64,000 nucleotides of DNA, from assembly GCF_035594125.1 (NCBI RefSeq), contig NC_087197.1:8478110-8542109 (forward strand), given 5' to 3'. The translations under genes were made by a program, and so were the position numbers. A model generated the notes under the pieces. That model had not been told where the DNA came from and searched no databases. It worked only from the letters and a program-made list of their open reading frames with translations. Positions 41,701 through 54,500 of the stretch are shown one piece after another. The stretch's first letter is position 1; every line of letters starts with the position of its first letter. The stretch is from Scylla paramamosain (lineage: Eukaryota > Arthropoda > Malacostraca > Decapoda > Portunidae).

Positions 41701-44637
41701 GCTTTTCACATCCTTAGTTACCAAAACCCTAAATTACATGCGAAACCAGCTTTATGTGGGAAAAAAATGACATTACCAGAAAAATGTCTTTTGAGTGTTT
41801 TTGAGCGTGTTAGGCAATAAAGCACTAAAAAGCAGGGCAATCACATTACACTGGAATAAAACCAATTTTTAACAAGAACTTGCCTTTAAGTGTATTTGAG
41901 CTCGTTATATACCAAAACGCTAAAATGCATGCAAAATACACTTTATGGTGAAACAGAATAACATTACGAAAAACATGTATTTTGAGTGTTTTTGATCATG
42001 TTACCAATAAAAACGCTTAAATACATGCAAAGAACCCCATTTTTGGGAAATGAAAGTACATGACGAGAAACGTGTATTATGAGTGCTTTTAAATTCATTA
42101 AGTACGAAAAAGCTAAAAGCCACAAATTACACTCTTTATTGAGAAAAAAAAAATACAATATTTTTTTTTCATTCTTATTCATCTTCACAGGTAACGAGGT
42201 GCCAAAATTCGGGAAATTTTCAGGAAATTATATGAAATAAGGACATTATCAAAAAAGTTAAATTTAGCTTTTTTTTCGGACTGTTATGTACCAAACCCCT
42301 AAAGTGCATGCAAAGCCACCTATATGGGGAAATTAAACGTCTTTGCCAGAAAACTGTCTTATGAGTGTTTTTCAGCATGTTAGGAACCAACACGATAAAA
42401 CCCAAGGAAGTCAATCTATATGAGAATCCAAAACAAAATTACTGAAAACGTGTCTTTTCGGTGTTTTATGTAGAAAACGCTAAAATGGATGCAAAACAAC
42501 CAAAATGAAGAAATAGAATAACATTACCAAAATGGTATATTATTTGTGTTTTTGAAATTGTTACCTACAAAAAACGCGAAAATGGATGGAAAGCACTCTA
42601 TATTGGGAAGCAAAAGGCACCAAAAAGCATGTTAGGCACCAAAACGATAAATAATATGAAAGTCACTCTATATGGAAATCTAAAACAAAATTACTGGAAA
42701 CGTGTGTTTTAAAAGATTTACGTAGAAAAACGCTAAAACAGATGCAAACCAACTAATATAAATAAATAGAATAACATTATAAAAAAAAGTATATTTTGTG
42801 TGTTTTTGAGCTTGTTACATAAAAAAAACGCGAAAATGGATGCAAAGCACTCTATATAAGGAAAAAAAAGGACATAACGAGAAGCGTATATAATGAGTGT
42901 TTTATAGTTTCACCAGAATCACAAGGCAAACAACGCAAAAACTCGACTGTATGGAGAAGATTCTAAGATACCAAAATTCTGAAACTCATGAATAACAGTC
43001 TTAATCAAGAAACAGAACAACCTTACTAAATGCGTGTATTTTGAGTGTTTTTTTTACATTCTTAGTTACCAAAACCCCAAATTCCATGCGAAACTAGCTT
43101 TATGTGGGAAAAATATGATATTACCAGAAAAGTGTCTTTGAGTGTTTTTGAGCGTGTTAGGCAATAAAGCACTAAAAAGCAGTGCAATCATATTACATGG
43201 GAATAAAACCAACTTTTAAGAAGAACTTGCCTTTTGGTGTATTTGACACGCATTTAGTAAGGTTGTTCTGTTTCTCAATTAAGAGTGTTATTCACGAGTT
43301 TCTGCATTTTGGTATCTAGAAAACTTCTCCATATACACGAGTTTTTGCGTTTTTTGCCTTGTGGTTTTTTTGAACTATAAAACATTCATTATACACTTTT
43401 CTTGCAATGTCCCTTTGTTTCCCAATATAGAGTGCTTTGTATCAATTTTTGCGTTTTATTTTTTTGTAGGTAACAAGCTCAAAAACACTCAAAATATACA
43501 TTTTTGGTAATGTTTTTCTGCTTCTTGATATGGGTTGGTTTGCATCAGTTTTAGCGTTTTTCTACGTAAAACACTGAGAAGACAGGTTTTCAGTAATTTT
43601 CTTTTGGATTCCCACATAGAGTGAGTTCTTTATTATTTATCGTTTTGGTGCCTAACATGCTGAAAAACACTCAAAAGACAGATTTCTGGTAAGGTCTTTA
43701 ATTTCCTCATATGCGAGGCCTTGCATGTCTTTTGAGTGTTTTTGAACGTGTTACGCAATAAAGCACTAAAAGGAAGGTCAATCACATTACATGGGAATAA
43801 AACCAAATTTTACCAAGAACTTGCCTTTAAGTGTTTTTGAGCGCCTTACATACCAAAACGCTAAAATGCATGCAAAATACATTTTATAAAGAAACAGAAT
43901 AATATTACCAAATACATGTATTTTGAGTGTTTTTGATCATGATATCTATAAAAACGCTTAAATACATGCAAAGAACTTTATGTTTGGGAAACGAAAGGAC
44001 ATTACGAGAAACGTGTATTATGAGTGTTTTTTTTTATTTTTTTCAGTACCTAAAAGCTAAAACCCACAAATAACACTCTTTATTTAGATAAAAAAAATAT
44101 ATATTTTTTTATTTATTTATTTATTTTTTTGTTATTTATCCTTATAGGTACCGAGATGCCAAAATTCTGAGAAATTTCAGGGAATTTATGTGGAAAAAAG
44201 AACATTACCAAAAGAGTTATTTATAGCTTTTTTTTCGGATTGTTATGTACCAAACCCTAAAGTGCATCCAAAGCCACCTATATAGGGAAGTTAAACGACT
44301 TTACCAGAAACCTGTCTTTTCAGTGTTTTTCAGCATGTTAGGCACTAAAACGATAAATAATATGGAAGTCAGTCAATATGTGAATCCAAAAGAAAATTAC
44401 TGAAAACGTGTCTTTTCAGTGTTTTACGTAGAAAAACGCTAAAGCGGATGCAAACCAACCTTTATGAAGAAATAGAATAACATTACCAAAAAGATATATT
44501 TTGAGTATTTTTGAGCTTGTTACCTACAAAAAAATGCAAAAATGGATATAAAGCACTCTATATTAGGAAACAAAAGGACATTACGAGAAACGTGTATAAT
44601 GAGTGTTTTATAGTTTTAAAAGAACCAAAAAAAAAGA
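38785..44637. repeat. 5.86-kb tandem segmental duplication, copy 2
   Basis: This is almost identical to copy 1 along its whole length (5,853 versus 5,866 bases). By eye it differs only by scattered single-base changes and homopolymer-length changes. The junction with copy 1 reads aaagaacgccaaaatgc, joining monomer k (expected to continue acgcaaaaactcg) to segment B (acgccaaaatgc), so acgc plus a few A residues are shared. It contains a palindrome apex at 38,933 and an inverted block at 43,246-43,720. Confidence 0.93.
43246..43720 (-). repeat. Inverted five-monomer block, copy 3
   Basis: This is the counterpart of the 37,366 block inside copy 2 of the 5.86-kb duplication, with identical junctions. 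It is a product of that duplication rather than an independent inversion. Confidence 0.9.
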
Positions 44638-47600
44638 ACGCCAAAATGCACACAAATTAACCAAACAAATGGGATTTTTCCTCATGTTAGGTACAACAAT
44701 CTATACAGAATATAAAAAAACAGAACAACATTACCAAAAACGTATATTACAAGTGTTTTTGAGCTTCTTTGGTAATAAAATACTGAATCACGTGATTAGC
44801 ACATTCATATAGGCGTTTTGGTTTCTAAAAAGCTGGAAAACGCTTAAATCATACGTTTTTGGTAATGTCTCCCGATAAAGGCTATTGTGCACGCGTTTTA
44901 GCATTTTGGAACGTAAGAAGCTCAAAAACACTCAAAAGACACCATTTTGATAATGTTGTTTTGATTTTTATATAGAGTGTCTTCCATGCTCTTTAGAGTT
45001 TTGGTGCTAACGTTGAAAAGCCCCGAAATAACATTTTTTCTGGGAATGTCGTCTCTTTACCTTATAAAGGGTGAAATGGATGATTTTTTGCGTATTGGTA
45101 CGAAATAAGCTGAAAAACATTCAAAATACACGTTTTTGGCAAATGTGTATTATGAGTTTTTTTTTTATAGTTCAAAAGAACCAAAAGGCAAAAAAACACA
45201 AAAACTCGTGTATATGGAGAAGGTTCCTAGATACCAAAATGCTGAAACTCATGAATAACACTCTTAAATGAGAAACAGAACAACCTTACTAAATGCGTGT
45301 ATTTTGAGTGCTTTTCACATTCTCAGTTACCAAAACCCCAAATTGCATGCGAAATAACCTTTATGTGAGAAAAAAATGTCATTACCAGAAAAGGGTCTTT
45401 TAAGTGTTTTTCGGCGTGATAGGCAATTTTGGTATCCAAAATGCAAAGTACTAAAAAGCAGGGCAAACATATTACATTGGAATAACACTAATTTATACCA
45501 AAAACTTGCCTTTAAGTGTTTTTGAGCTGCTTAAATACCAAACCGCTAAAACGCATGCAAAACAAACTTTATGGAGAAACAGAATAACATTACCAAAAAC
45601 ATGTATTTTGAGTGTTTTTGATCATGTTATCTATAAAAACGCTTAAATACATGGAAAGAACATTATGTTTGGGAAACAAAAGGACATTACGAGAAACGTG
45701 TATTATGAGTGTTTTTTAAGTTCCTTAAGTACCAAAAAGCTAAAACCCACAAATAACACTCTTTATTTAGAAAATAAAAAACAAAAAAAAATTTAAAAAA
45801 TAGGAATTTTTTTTTTTTGTTATTCATATTCATAGGTACCGATATGCCAAAATTCTGGGAAAATTCAGGGCAATCATATAATAAAAAAATATTATCAAAA
45901 AAGTTAATTTCAGCTTTTTTTTCGGATTGTTATGTACCAAACCCTAAAGTGCATGCAAAGCCTCCTATATGAGGAAATTAAACGACCTTATCAGAAATCT
46001 GTGTTTTGAGTGTTTTTTTTTTTAGCATTTTAGGCACCAAAACGATAAATAATGAGGAACTCACTGTATATAGGAATCCAAAACAAAGTGACTGAAAACG
46101 TGTCTTCTCAGTGTTTTACTTAGAAAAACGCTAAAACGGATGCAAAGCAACCAATATCATGAAATAGAAAAACGTTACTAAAAAGTTATATTTTGAGTGT
46201 TTTTGAGCTTGTTATAAAAAACTCGAAAATTGATGCAAAGCACTCTATATTGGGAAACAAAAGGACATTGCAAGAAAAGTGTATAATGAGTGTTTTATAG
46301 TTCAAAAGAACCACAAGGCAAAAAACGCAAAATCTCGTGTATATGGAGAGGTTTCCTAGATACAAAAATGCTAAACTCATGTATAACATTCCTAATTGAG
46401 AAACAGAACAACCTTAATAAATGCGTGTATTTTAAGTGCTTTTCACATTCTTAGTTACCAAAACCCCAAATTCAATGCGAAAATAGATTTGTGGGAAAAA
46501 AAATGACTTTACCAGAAAATCGTCTTTTGAGTATTTTGACCGTGATAGGCAATAAAGCACTAAAAAGGAGGGCAATCACATTACATTTCAGGAAAACAAA
46601 TTTTTACCAAAAACTTGCCTTTAAGTGTTTTTGAGCTCCTTATATACCAAAACACTAAAAGGCATGCAAAACACTTTTTACGGTGAAAAAGAATAGTATT
46701 ACCAAAAACATGTTTTTTGAGTGTTTTTGATCATGTTACAAATGAAAACGCTTAAATACAAGCAAAGAACACTATTTTTGGGAAACGGAAGGAGATTACG
46801 AGAAATGTGTATTATGAGTGTTTTTAAGTTTATTAATTACTAAAAAGCTAAAATTCACAAATAACACTCTTTATTGAGAAACAATAAATCAATAAAAAAC
46901 AATTTTTTTTTCTTTCTTATTCATCTTCACAGGTACCAAGATGCAAAAATTCGGGCAAAATTCAGGAAATTATGTGAAATAAGAACATTATAAAAAAAGT
47001 TAAATTTAGCTTTTTTTTCGGACTGTTATGTACCAAAACCCTAAAGTGCATGCAAAGCTAACTATATAGGGAAATTAAACGTTTTTGCCAGAAAACGGTC
47101 TTATGAGTGTTTTTCAGCATTTTAGGAACCAACACGATAAATAACATGGAAGTCAATCTATATGGGAATCCGAAACAAAATTACTCAAAACGTGTCTTTT
47201 CGGTGTTTTACGTAGAAAACGCTAAAAAGAATGCAAACCAACCAAAATGAAGAAATAGAATAACATTACCAAAAAGGTATATTTTGAGTGTTTTTGAAAT
47301 TGTTACCTACAAAAAACGCGAAAATAGATGGAAAGCACTCTATATAGGGAAGCAAAAGGCACCAAAAAGCATGTTATGTACCAAAAAGATAAATAGTATG
47401 AAAGTCACTCTATATGGAAATCCAAAACAAAATTACTGGAAACATGTCTTTTAAAAAATTTACGTAAAAAACGCTAAAACGCATGCAAACTAACTACCAA
47501 AAAACTATATTTTGTGTGTTCTTGAGCTTGTTATATAAAAAAAAAAAATGCGCGAAAATGGGTGCAAAGCACTCTATATAAGGAAAAGAAAGGACATAAC

Positions 47601-49045
47601 GAGAAACGTGTATAATGAGTGTTTTGTAGTCTCACTAGAATCACAAGGCAAAAAACGAAAAAAACTCGACTGTATGGAGAAGTTTCTAGGATACCAAAAT
47701 AATGAAACTCATGAATAACACTCTTAATCAAGAAACAGAACAACGTTACTAAATGCGTGAATTTTGAGTGTTTTTTTTACATTGTTAGTTATCAAAACCA
47801 CAAATTCCATGCGAAACTAGGTTTATGTGGGAAAAAAATGACATTACCATAAAAGTGTCTTTGAATGTTTTTGAGCGTGTTAGGCAATAAAGCACTAAAA
47901 AGCAGGGCAATCACAATACATGGGAATAAAACCAACTTTTACGAAGAACTTGCCTTTTAGTGTTTTTGACACGCATTTAGTAAAGTTGCTCTGTTTCTCT
48001 ATTAAGAGTTCATTCATGAGTTTCAGCATATACACGAGTTTTTGCGTTTTTTGCCTTGTGGTTTTTTTGAACTATAAAACATTTATTATACACTTTTCTC
48101 GCGATGTCCCTTTGTTTCCCAATATAGAGTGCTTTGTATCAATTTTTTGAGCTTTTTTTTGTAGGTAACAAGCTCAAAAACACTCAAAATTTACATTTTT
48201 GGTAATGTTTTTCTGCTTGTTGATATTGGTTGGTTTGCATCAGTTTTAGCGTTTTTCTACTTAAAACACTGAGAAGACACATTTTCAGTAGTTTTCTTTT
48301 GGATTCCCACATAGAGTGAGTTCCTTATTATTTATCGTTTTGGTGCCTAATATGCAGAAAAACACTCAAAAGACAGATTTCTGGTAAGGTCTCTTATTTC
48401 CTCATATGGGACACTTTGCATTTCTTTTCAGTGATTTTGAGCGTGTAACGCAATAAAACACTAAAAGTCAGGGCAATCTCATTACATGGGAATAAAACCA
48501 AATTTTACCAAGAACTTTCCTTTAAGTGTTTTTGAGCTCCTTACGTACCAAAACGCTAAAACGCATGCAAAATGCATTTTATGGAGAAACAGAATTACAT
48601 TACCAAATACATGTATTTTTAGTGTTTTTGATCATGTTATCTATAAAAACGCTTAAATACATGCAAAGAACCTTATGTTTGGGAAACGAAAAAACATTAC
48701 GAGAAACGTGTATTATAGGTGATTTTTAAGTTCCTTCAGTCCCAAAAAGTTGAAACCCACAAATAACACTCTTTACAAAAAAAATATAATGAATAAAAAA
48801 AATAATATAATGGGATTTTTTTTTTTTGTTATTCATCTTCATAGGTACCGAGATGCCAAAATTCTGCCAAAATTCTGGGAATTTATGTGGAAAAAATAAC
48901 ATTATCATATAAGTTAATTATAGCTTTTTTTTTGGATTGTTATGTACCAAACCCTAAACAGCATGCAAAGCCACCTATATAGGGAAGTTAAACGACCATA
49001 CCAGAAACCTGTCTTTTCATTGTTTTTCAGCATGTTAGGCACTAA
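44638..49045. repeat. Third, partial and mosaic copy of the 5.86-kb segment
   Basis: From 44,638 to about 45,985 it is almost identical to copies 1 and 2. From there to about 49,045 it keeps the same order of landmarks (HOR units, local i-j-k duplication at about 47,340, inverted block at 47,968, g/h/i monomers) but with clearly more differences and one eleven-monomer unit fewer. Near 49,045 the correspondence stops in monomer i (ggcactaaaaataagaacg). No gene is seen. Confidence 0.85.
47968..48420 (-). repeat. Inverted five-monomer block, copy 4 (older)
   Basis: Same junction on the left (tgtttttgacacgcatttag) and a diverged one on the right (gggacactttgcatttctttt). It has lost about 30 bases between agtttcagca and tatacacgag, where the other copies keep ttttggtatctagaaaac. 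Confidence 0.87.
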
Positions 49046-50027
49046 AAATAAGAACGATCATATTACATGGGAATAAAACCAACTTTTACGAAGAATTTTT
49101 TAACCCCTTATATACCAAACCGCTAAAACGCATGGAAAACAAACTTTATGGAGAAACAGAATAACATATACCAAAAACATGTATTTTTAGTGTTTTTGAT
49201 CATGTTATCTTTAAAAACGCTCAAGTACATGCAAAGAACATTATGTTTGGGAAACAAAAGGGCATTCCGAGAAGCGTGTATTATGAGTGTTTTTTTTAGT
49301 TCCTTAAGTACCAAAAAGCTAAAGCACACAAATAACACTGTTTATTTAAAAAAATAAATAAATAAAAAAAAAATAAAAAAATAAAACAAATATTTTTTTT
49401 TTTTTTTGTTATTCATCTTCAAAAGTGCCAAATGCAGAAATTCCAGAAATGGAATGCCAGAGATGCCAAAATTCTGGAAAAATTCAGGGCAATTATGTGA
49501 TAAAAGAAAATTATCAAAAAAGTTGATTTTAGCTTTTTTTTTTCGGACTGTTATATACCAAACCCTAAAGTGCATGCAAAATTAAACGACCTTACCAGAA
49601 ATCTGTGTTTTTAGTGTTTTTTAGCATGTTAGGCACAAAAACGATAAATAATAAGGAACTCACTCTATATGGGAATCCAAAACAAAGTTACTGAAAACGT
49701 GTCTTCTTAGTGTTTTACGTAGAAACACGTTAAAACGGATGGAAACCAACCAATATCAAGAAATAGAAAAACGTTACCAAAAAGGTATATTTTGAGTGTT
49801 TTTGAGCTTTTTACCTACAAAAAACGCGAAAATTGATGCAAAACACTCTATATTGGGAAAGAAAAGGACATTGCAAGAAAAGTGTATAATAAGTGTTTTA
49901 TAGTTCAAAAAAACACAAGGCAAAAAACGCAAAAACTCGTGTATATGGAGAAGCTTCCTAAAAACTAAAATGCTGAAACTCATGAATAACACTCTTAATT
50001 AAGAAACAGAACAACCTTACTAAATGC
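49046..50027 (+). repeat. 11-monomer HOR, forward sense
   Basis: Slightly less than one HOR unit, starting in monomer c after a deletion fusion at about 49,045 and ending in monomer a at the 50,030 strand switch. It holds an unusually long low-complexity A/T tract at about 49,348-49,408 and a duplicated ccagaaatggaatgccag stretch in monomer g. Confidence 0.88.
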
Positions 50028-50688
50028 GTGTCAAAAACACTAAAAGGCAAGTTCTTCGTAAAAGTTGGTTTTATTCCCATGTAATGTGATTGCCCTGCTT
50101 TTTAGTGCTTTATTGCCTAACACGCTCAAAAACACTCAAAGACACTTTTTCTGGTAATGTCATTTTTTTCCCACATAAAGTTAGTTTCGCATGGAATTTG
50201 CGGTTTTGCTAACTAAGAATGTAAAAAAAACACTCAAAATACACGCATTTAGTGAGGTTGTTCTGTTTCTTGATTAAGAGTGTTTCAGCATTTAGGTATC
50301 TTAGAAACTTCTCTACACAGACGAATTTTTGCGTTGTTTGCCTTGTGATTCTGGTGAAACTATAAAACACTCATTATACACGTTTCTCGTTATATCTTTT
50401 TTTTCCTAATATACAGTGCTTTGCATCCATTTTTGCGTTTTTTTTTATATAACAAGCTCAAACACACACAAAATATATTTTTCTGGTAATATTATTCTAT
50501 TTTTTCATATTGGTTGGTTTGCATCCATTTTAGCGTTTTTCTACGTAAATCTTTTAAAAGACACGTTTTCAATAATTTTGTTTCGGATTTCCATATAGAG
50601 TGACTTTAATATTATCTATCGTTTTGGTGCCTAACATGCGTAAAAACACTCAAAAGACAGGTTTCTTGTAAAGACGTTAAATTTTCCC

Positions 50689-50731
50689 AAATAAGTAAAT
50701 AAGTAAATAAGCAAATAAGCAAATAAGTAAA
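50689..50731. repeat. Octamer expansion (AAATAAGT)n within monomer h
   Basis: Five copies of aaataagt or aaataagc replace the single aaatagg of monomer h (normally ttcccaaataggtggc). The related units at 29,440 and 63,590 have the unexpanded form, so the expansion happened after these units separated. Confidence 0.9.
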
Positions 50732-51481
50732 ATTTTTGCATACACTTTATGGTTTGGTATATAACTCCAAAAAAAAAGGTATAATTAACTTTTCCAATAA
50801 TGTTCTTTTTTCGACATAATTTCCCTGAATTTTGGCAGAATATTGGCATCTTGGTACCTATTAACATGAATAACATAAAAATAAAAATGCTATTTTTTTA
50901 TTTATTTAATTTTTTTCTCTATAAAAAGTGTTATTTGTAGGTTTTAACGTTTTGGTACTTAAGCAAATTAAAAGCATTCATAAAACACATTTCTCGTAAT
51001 GTCCTTTCGTTTCCCAAATATAGGGATCTTTGCATGTATTTAAGCGTTTTTATAGGTAACATGATAAAAAAAAAACACTCAAAAACACTTGTTTTTGGTA
51101 ATTTTATTCTGCTTCTCCATAAAGGAGTGTTTTGCATGCGTTTTAGCGATTTGGTATGTAAGGAGCTGAAAAACACTTCAAGGCAAGTTCTTTGTAAAAG
51201 TTGGTTTTATTCCAATGTAATATGATTGCCCTGCTTTTTAGTGCTTTATTGCCTAACACGCTCAAAAACACTCAAAACGCACTTCTGGTAATGTCATTTT
51301 TTTCCCTCATAAAGCTAGTTTCACATGCTATTTGAGGTTTTGCAAAGAATGTGAAAAAACACTCAAAATACACGCATTTGGTAATGTTGTTCTGGTTCTG
51401 AATTAAGACTGTTATCCATAAGTTTCAGCATTTTGGTGTCTAAGAAACTTCTTTATATACACGACTTTATGCGCTTTTTGC

Positions 51482-51505
51482 CTTGTGGTTCTTGTGAACC
51501 ACAAG
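51482..51505. repeat. Perfect 10-bp hairpin in monomer k variant, copy 1
   Basis: The left arm is cttgtggttc, the loop is ttgt and the right arm is gaaccacaag. Other k monomers have only the left arm and then continue to actataaaacactc, so the right arm is an extra inverted copy, as expected from a fold-back template switch. Confidence 0.88.
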
Positions 51506-54500
51506 TTCTTTTGCCCGAATATGAAAAGACACTCATTATAGACGTTTCTTGTAATGTCCTTTTCTTTCCCAATAGGGAGTGCTTTCCATTCATTTTCGCG
51601 TTTTTTCTAGGTAACAAGCTCAAAAACACTCAAAATATACCTTTTTGCTAATGTTATTCTATTTCTTCATATTGGTTGGTTTGCATCTGTTTTAACGTTT
51701 TTCTACGTTAAACACCGAAAAAACACGTTTTCAGTAATTTTGTTTTCGATTCCCAAAGAATATTGCCAGAATTTTTGCATCTTAGTACCTATGAAGATGA
51801 ATAACAAAAAAAAATGTATTTATTTATTTTTTTTCTCTATAAAGAGCTTTATTTGTGGGTTTTAGCTTTTTTAGTACTTAAGGAAATTAAAAACACTCAT
51901 AATACACGTTTCTCGTAATGTCCTTTCGATCCCCAAACATAAGGTTCTTTGCATGTATTTAAGCGTTTTTATAAATAACATGATCAAAAACACTCAAAAT
52001 ACATGTTTTCGGTAATGTTACTCTGTTTCTCCATAAAAGGGTGTTTTTGCATGCGTTTTTGCGTTTTGGTATGTAAGGAGTTAAAAAAAAAACCTTAAAG
52101 GCAAGTTCTTCGTAAAAGTTGGTTTTATTCCCATGTAATATGATTGTTCTGCTTTTTAGTGCTTTGTTGCATATCACGCTCAAAAACACTCAAAAGACAA
52201 TTTTTTGGTAATATCTAGTTTTTTGAGTTTTTTGCCTTGTGGTTCGTATGAAACTATAAAACACTCATTGTACACGTTTCTCTTAATGTTCTTTTGTTTC
52301 CCAATATTGAGTACTTTCCATCCATTTTCGCATTTTTTCTAGGTAACAAGTTGAAAAACACTCAAAATATATCTTTTTGGTAAAGTTATTCTATTTCTTC
52401 ATATTGGTTGGTTTGCATCCGTTTTAGGGTTTTTCTTCGTAAATCACTGAAAAGACACGTTTTTAGTAATATTGTTGAAATATCTGAAAAACACTCAAAA
52501 GACAGATTTCTGGTAAAGTCGTGTAATTTCCCCATATAGGTGGCTTTGCATGCACTTCTGGGTTTGGTACATAATTCCAGAAAAAAGCTAATTCTTTTTT
52601 TATGTCCTTTCATTTCACAGACATAGGGTTCTTTGCATGTATTTAAGCGTTTTATAGGTAATATGATCAAAAACACTCAAAATACATGTTTTTGGTAATG
52701 TTATTCTGTTTCTCCATAAAGGGTGTTTTGCGTGCGTTTTAGCGTTTTGGTATGTAAGGAGTTAAAATCATTTAAACGCAAGTTCTTCGTAAAAGTTAGT
52801 TTTATTCCTATATAATGTGATTATTCTGCTTTTTAGTGCTTTTTTTGCATATCACGCTCAAAAACACTCAAAAGACACTTTTCTGATAATGTCATTTTTT
52901 TCCCACATAAAGTTAGTTTCGCATGGAATTTGGGATTTTCGTAACTAAGAATGTGAAAGACACTCAAAATACATACATTTGGTAAGGTAGTTCTGTTTCT
53001 CAATTAAAAGTGTTATTCATGAGTTTTAGCATTTTGGTATGTAAGAAACTTCTCAATATACACGAGTTTTTGCGTTTTTTGTCTTTTGGTTCTTGTGAAA
53101 CTATAAAACAATCATTATACACTTTTCTCTAAATGTCCTTTTGTTTCCCAAGAGAGATTTGCATCCATTTTCGCTCAAAACACAAAAAATACCTTTTTTT
53201 GTAATATTATCTTATTTCATGATATTGGTTGATTTGCTTTCTTTTTAGCGTTTTTCTACGTAAAACACTGAAAAGACACGTTTTCAGTAATTTTGTTTTG
53301 GATTCCCATACAGAGTGATTTCCATATTATTTATTGTTTTGGTGCCTAACATACTGAAAAACAGGCAAAAGACAGGTTTCAGGTAAAGTCGTTTAATTTC
53401 CCCATATAGGTGGCTCTACATGCACTTTAGGGTTTGGTAGATAACGGTCTGAAAAAAAGCTAAAATTAACTTTTATGATATTCTTTTTTCACATAATTTC
53501 CCTGAATTTTGCCAGAATTTTGGCATCTCGTTACCTATGAAGATCAATAAAAAAAAAAAATGGTATTTTTTCATTTATTTAATTTTTCTCTATAAAGAGT
53601 GTTATTTGTGGGTTTAAGCTTTTTTGGTACTTAAGGAACGTAAAAACACTCATAATACTCGTTTCTCGTAATGTCCTTTTGTTTCCTAAAGATAAGGTTC
53701 TTTACATGTATTGAAGCGTTTTTATAGGTAACATGATCAAAAACACTCAAAATATACTTTTTTGGTAATGTTATTCTATTTCTTCATATTGGTTGGTTTC
53801 CATCCGTGTTTAGCGTTTTTGTACGTAAACACAGAAAAGACACGTTTTCAGTAATTTTTGGATTCCCATATAGAGTGACTTCCATGTTATTTATCGTTTT
53901 GATGCCTAACATGCTGAAAAACACTCAAAAGACAGGTTTCTTGTAAAGTCGTTTAATTTCCCTATATAGGTGGCTTTGGATACACTTTAGGGTTTGGTAT
54001 ATAACAGTCCGAAAAAAAAGCTAAAATTAACCTCTTTCATAATATTCTTTTTTCACGTAATTTTCCTGAATTTTGCCAGAATTTTGGCATCTCATTGCCT
54101 ATGAAGATCAATAAAAAAAATGTTATTTTTTTAATTTATTTTTATTTATTTTTTTCTGTATAAAGAGTGTTATTTGTGGGTTTTAGATTTTTGGTACTTA
54201 ATGAACTTATAAACACTCATAATACACATTCCTCGTAAAGTCCTTTTATTCCCAAACATAGGGTTCTTTGCATGTATTTAAGCGTTTTTATTGGTAACAA
54301 GCTCAAAAACACTCAAAATACATGTTTTTGATAATGTTATTCTGTTTTTCCACACGGTGTTTTCCATGGGTTTTAGCGTTTTAGTATGTAAGGAGCTCAA
54401 AAAAACTTAAAGGCAAGTTCTTGGTAAAAGTTGGTTATATTCCAATGTAATGTGATTGCCCTGCTTTTTAATGCTTTATTGCCTAACACGCTGAAAAACA

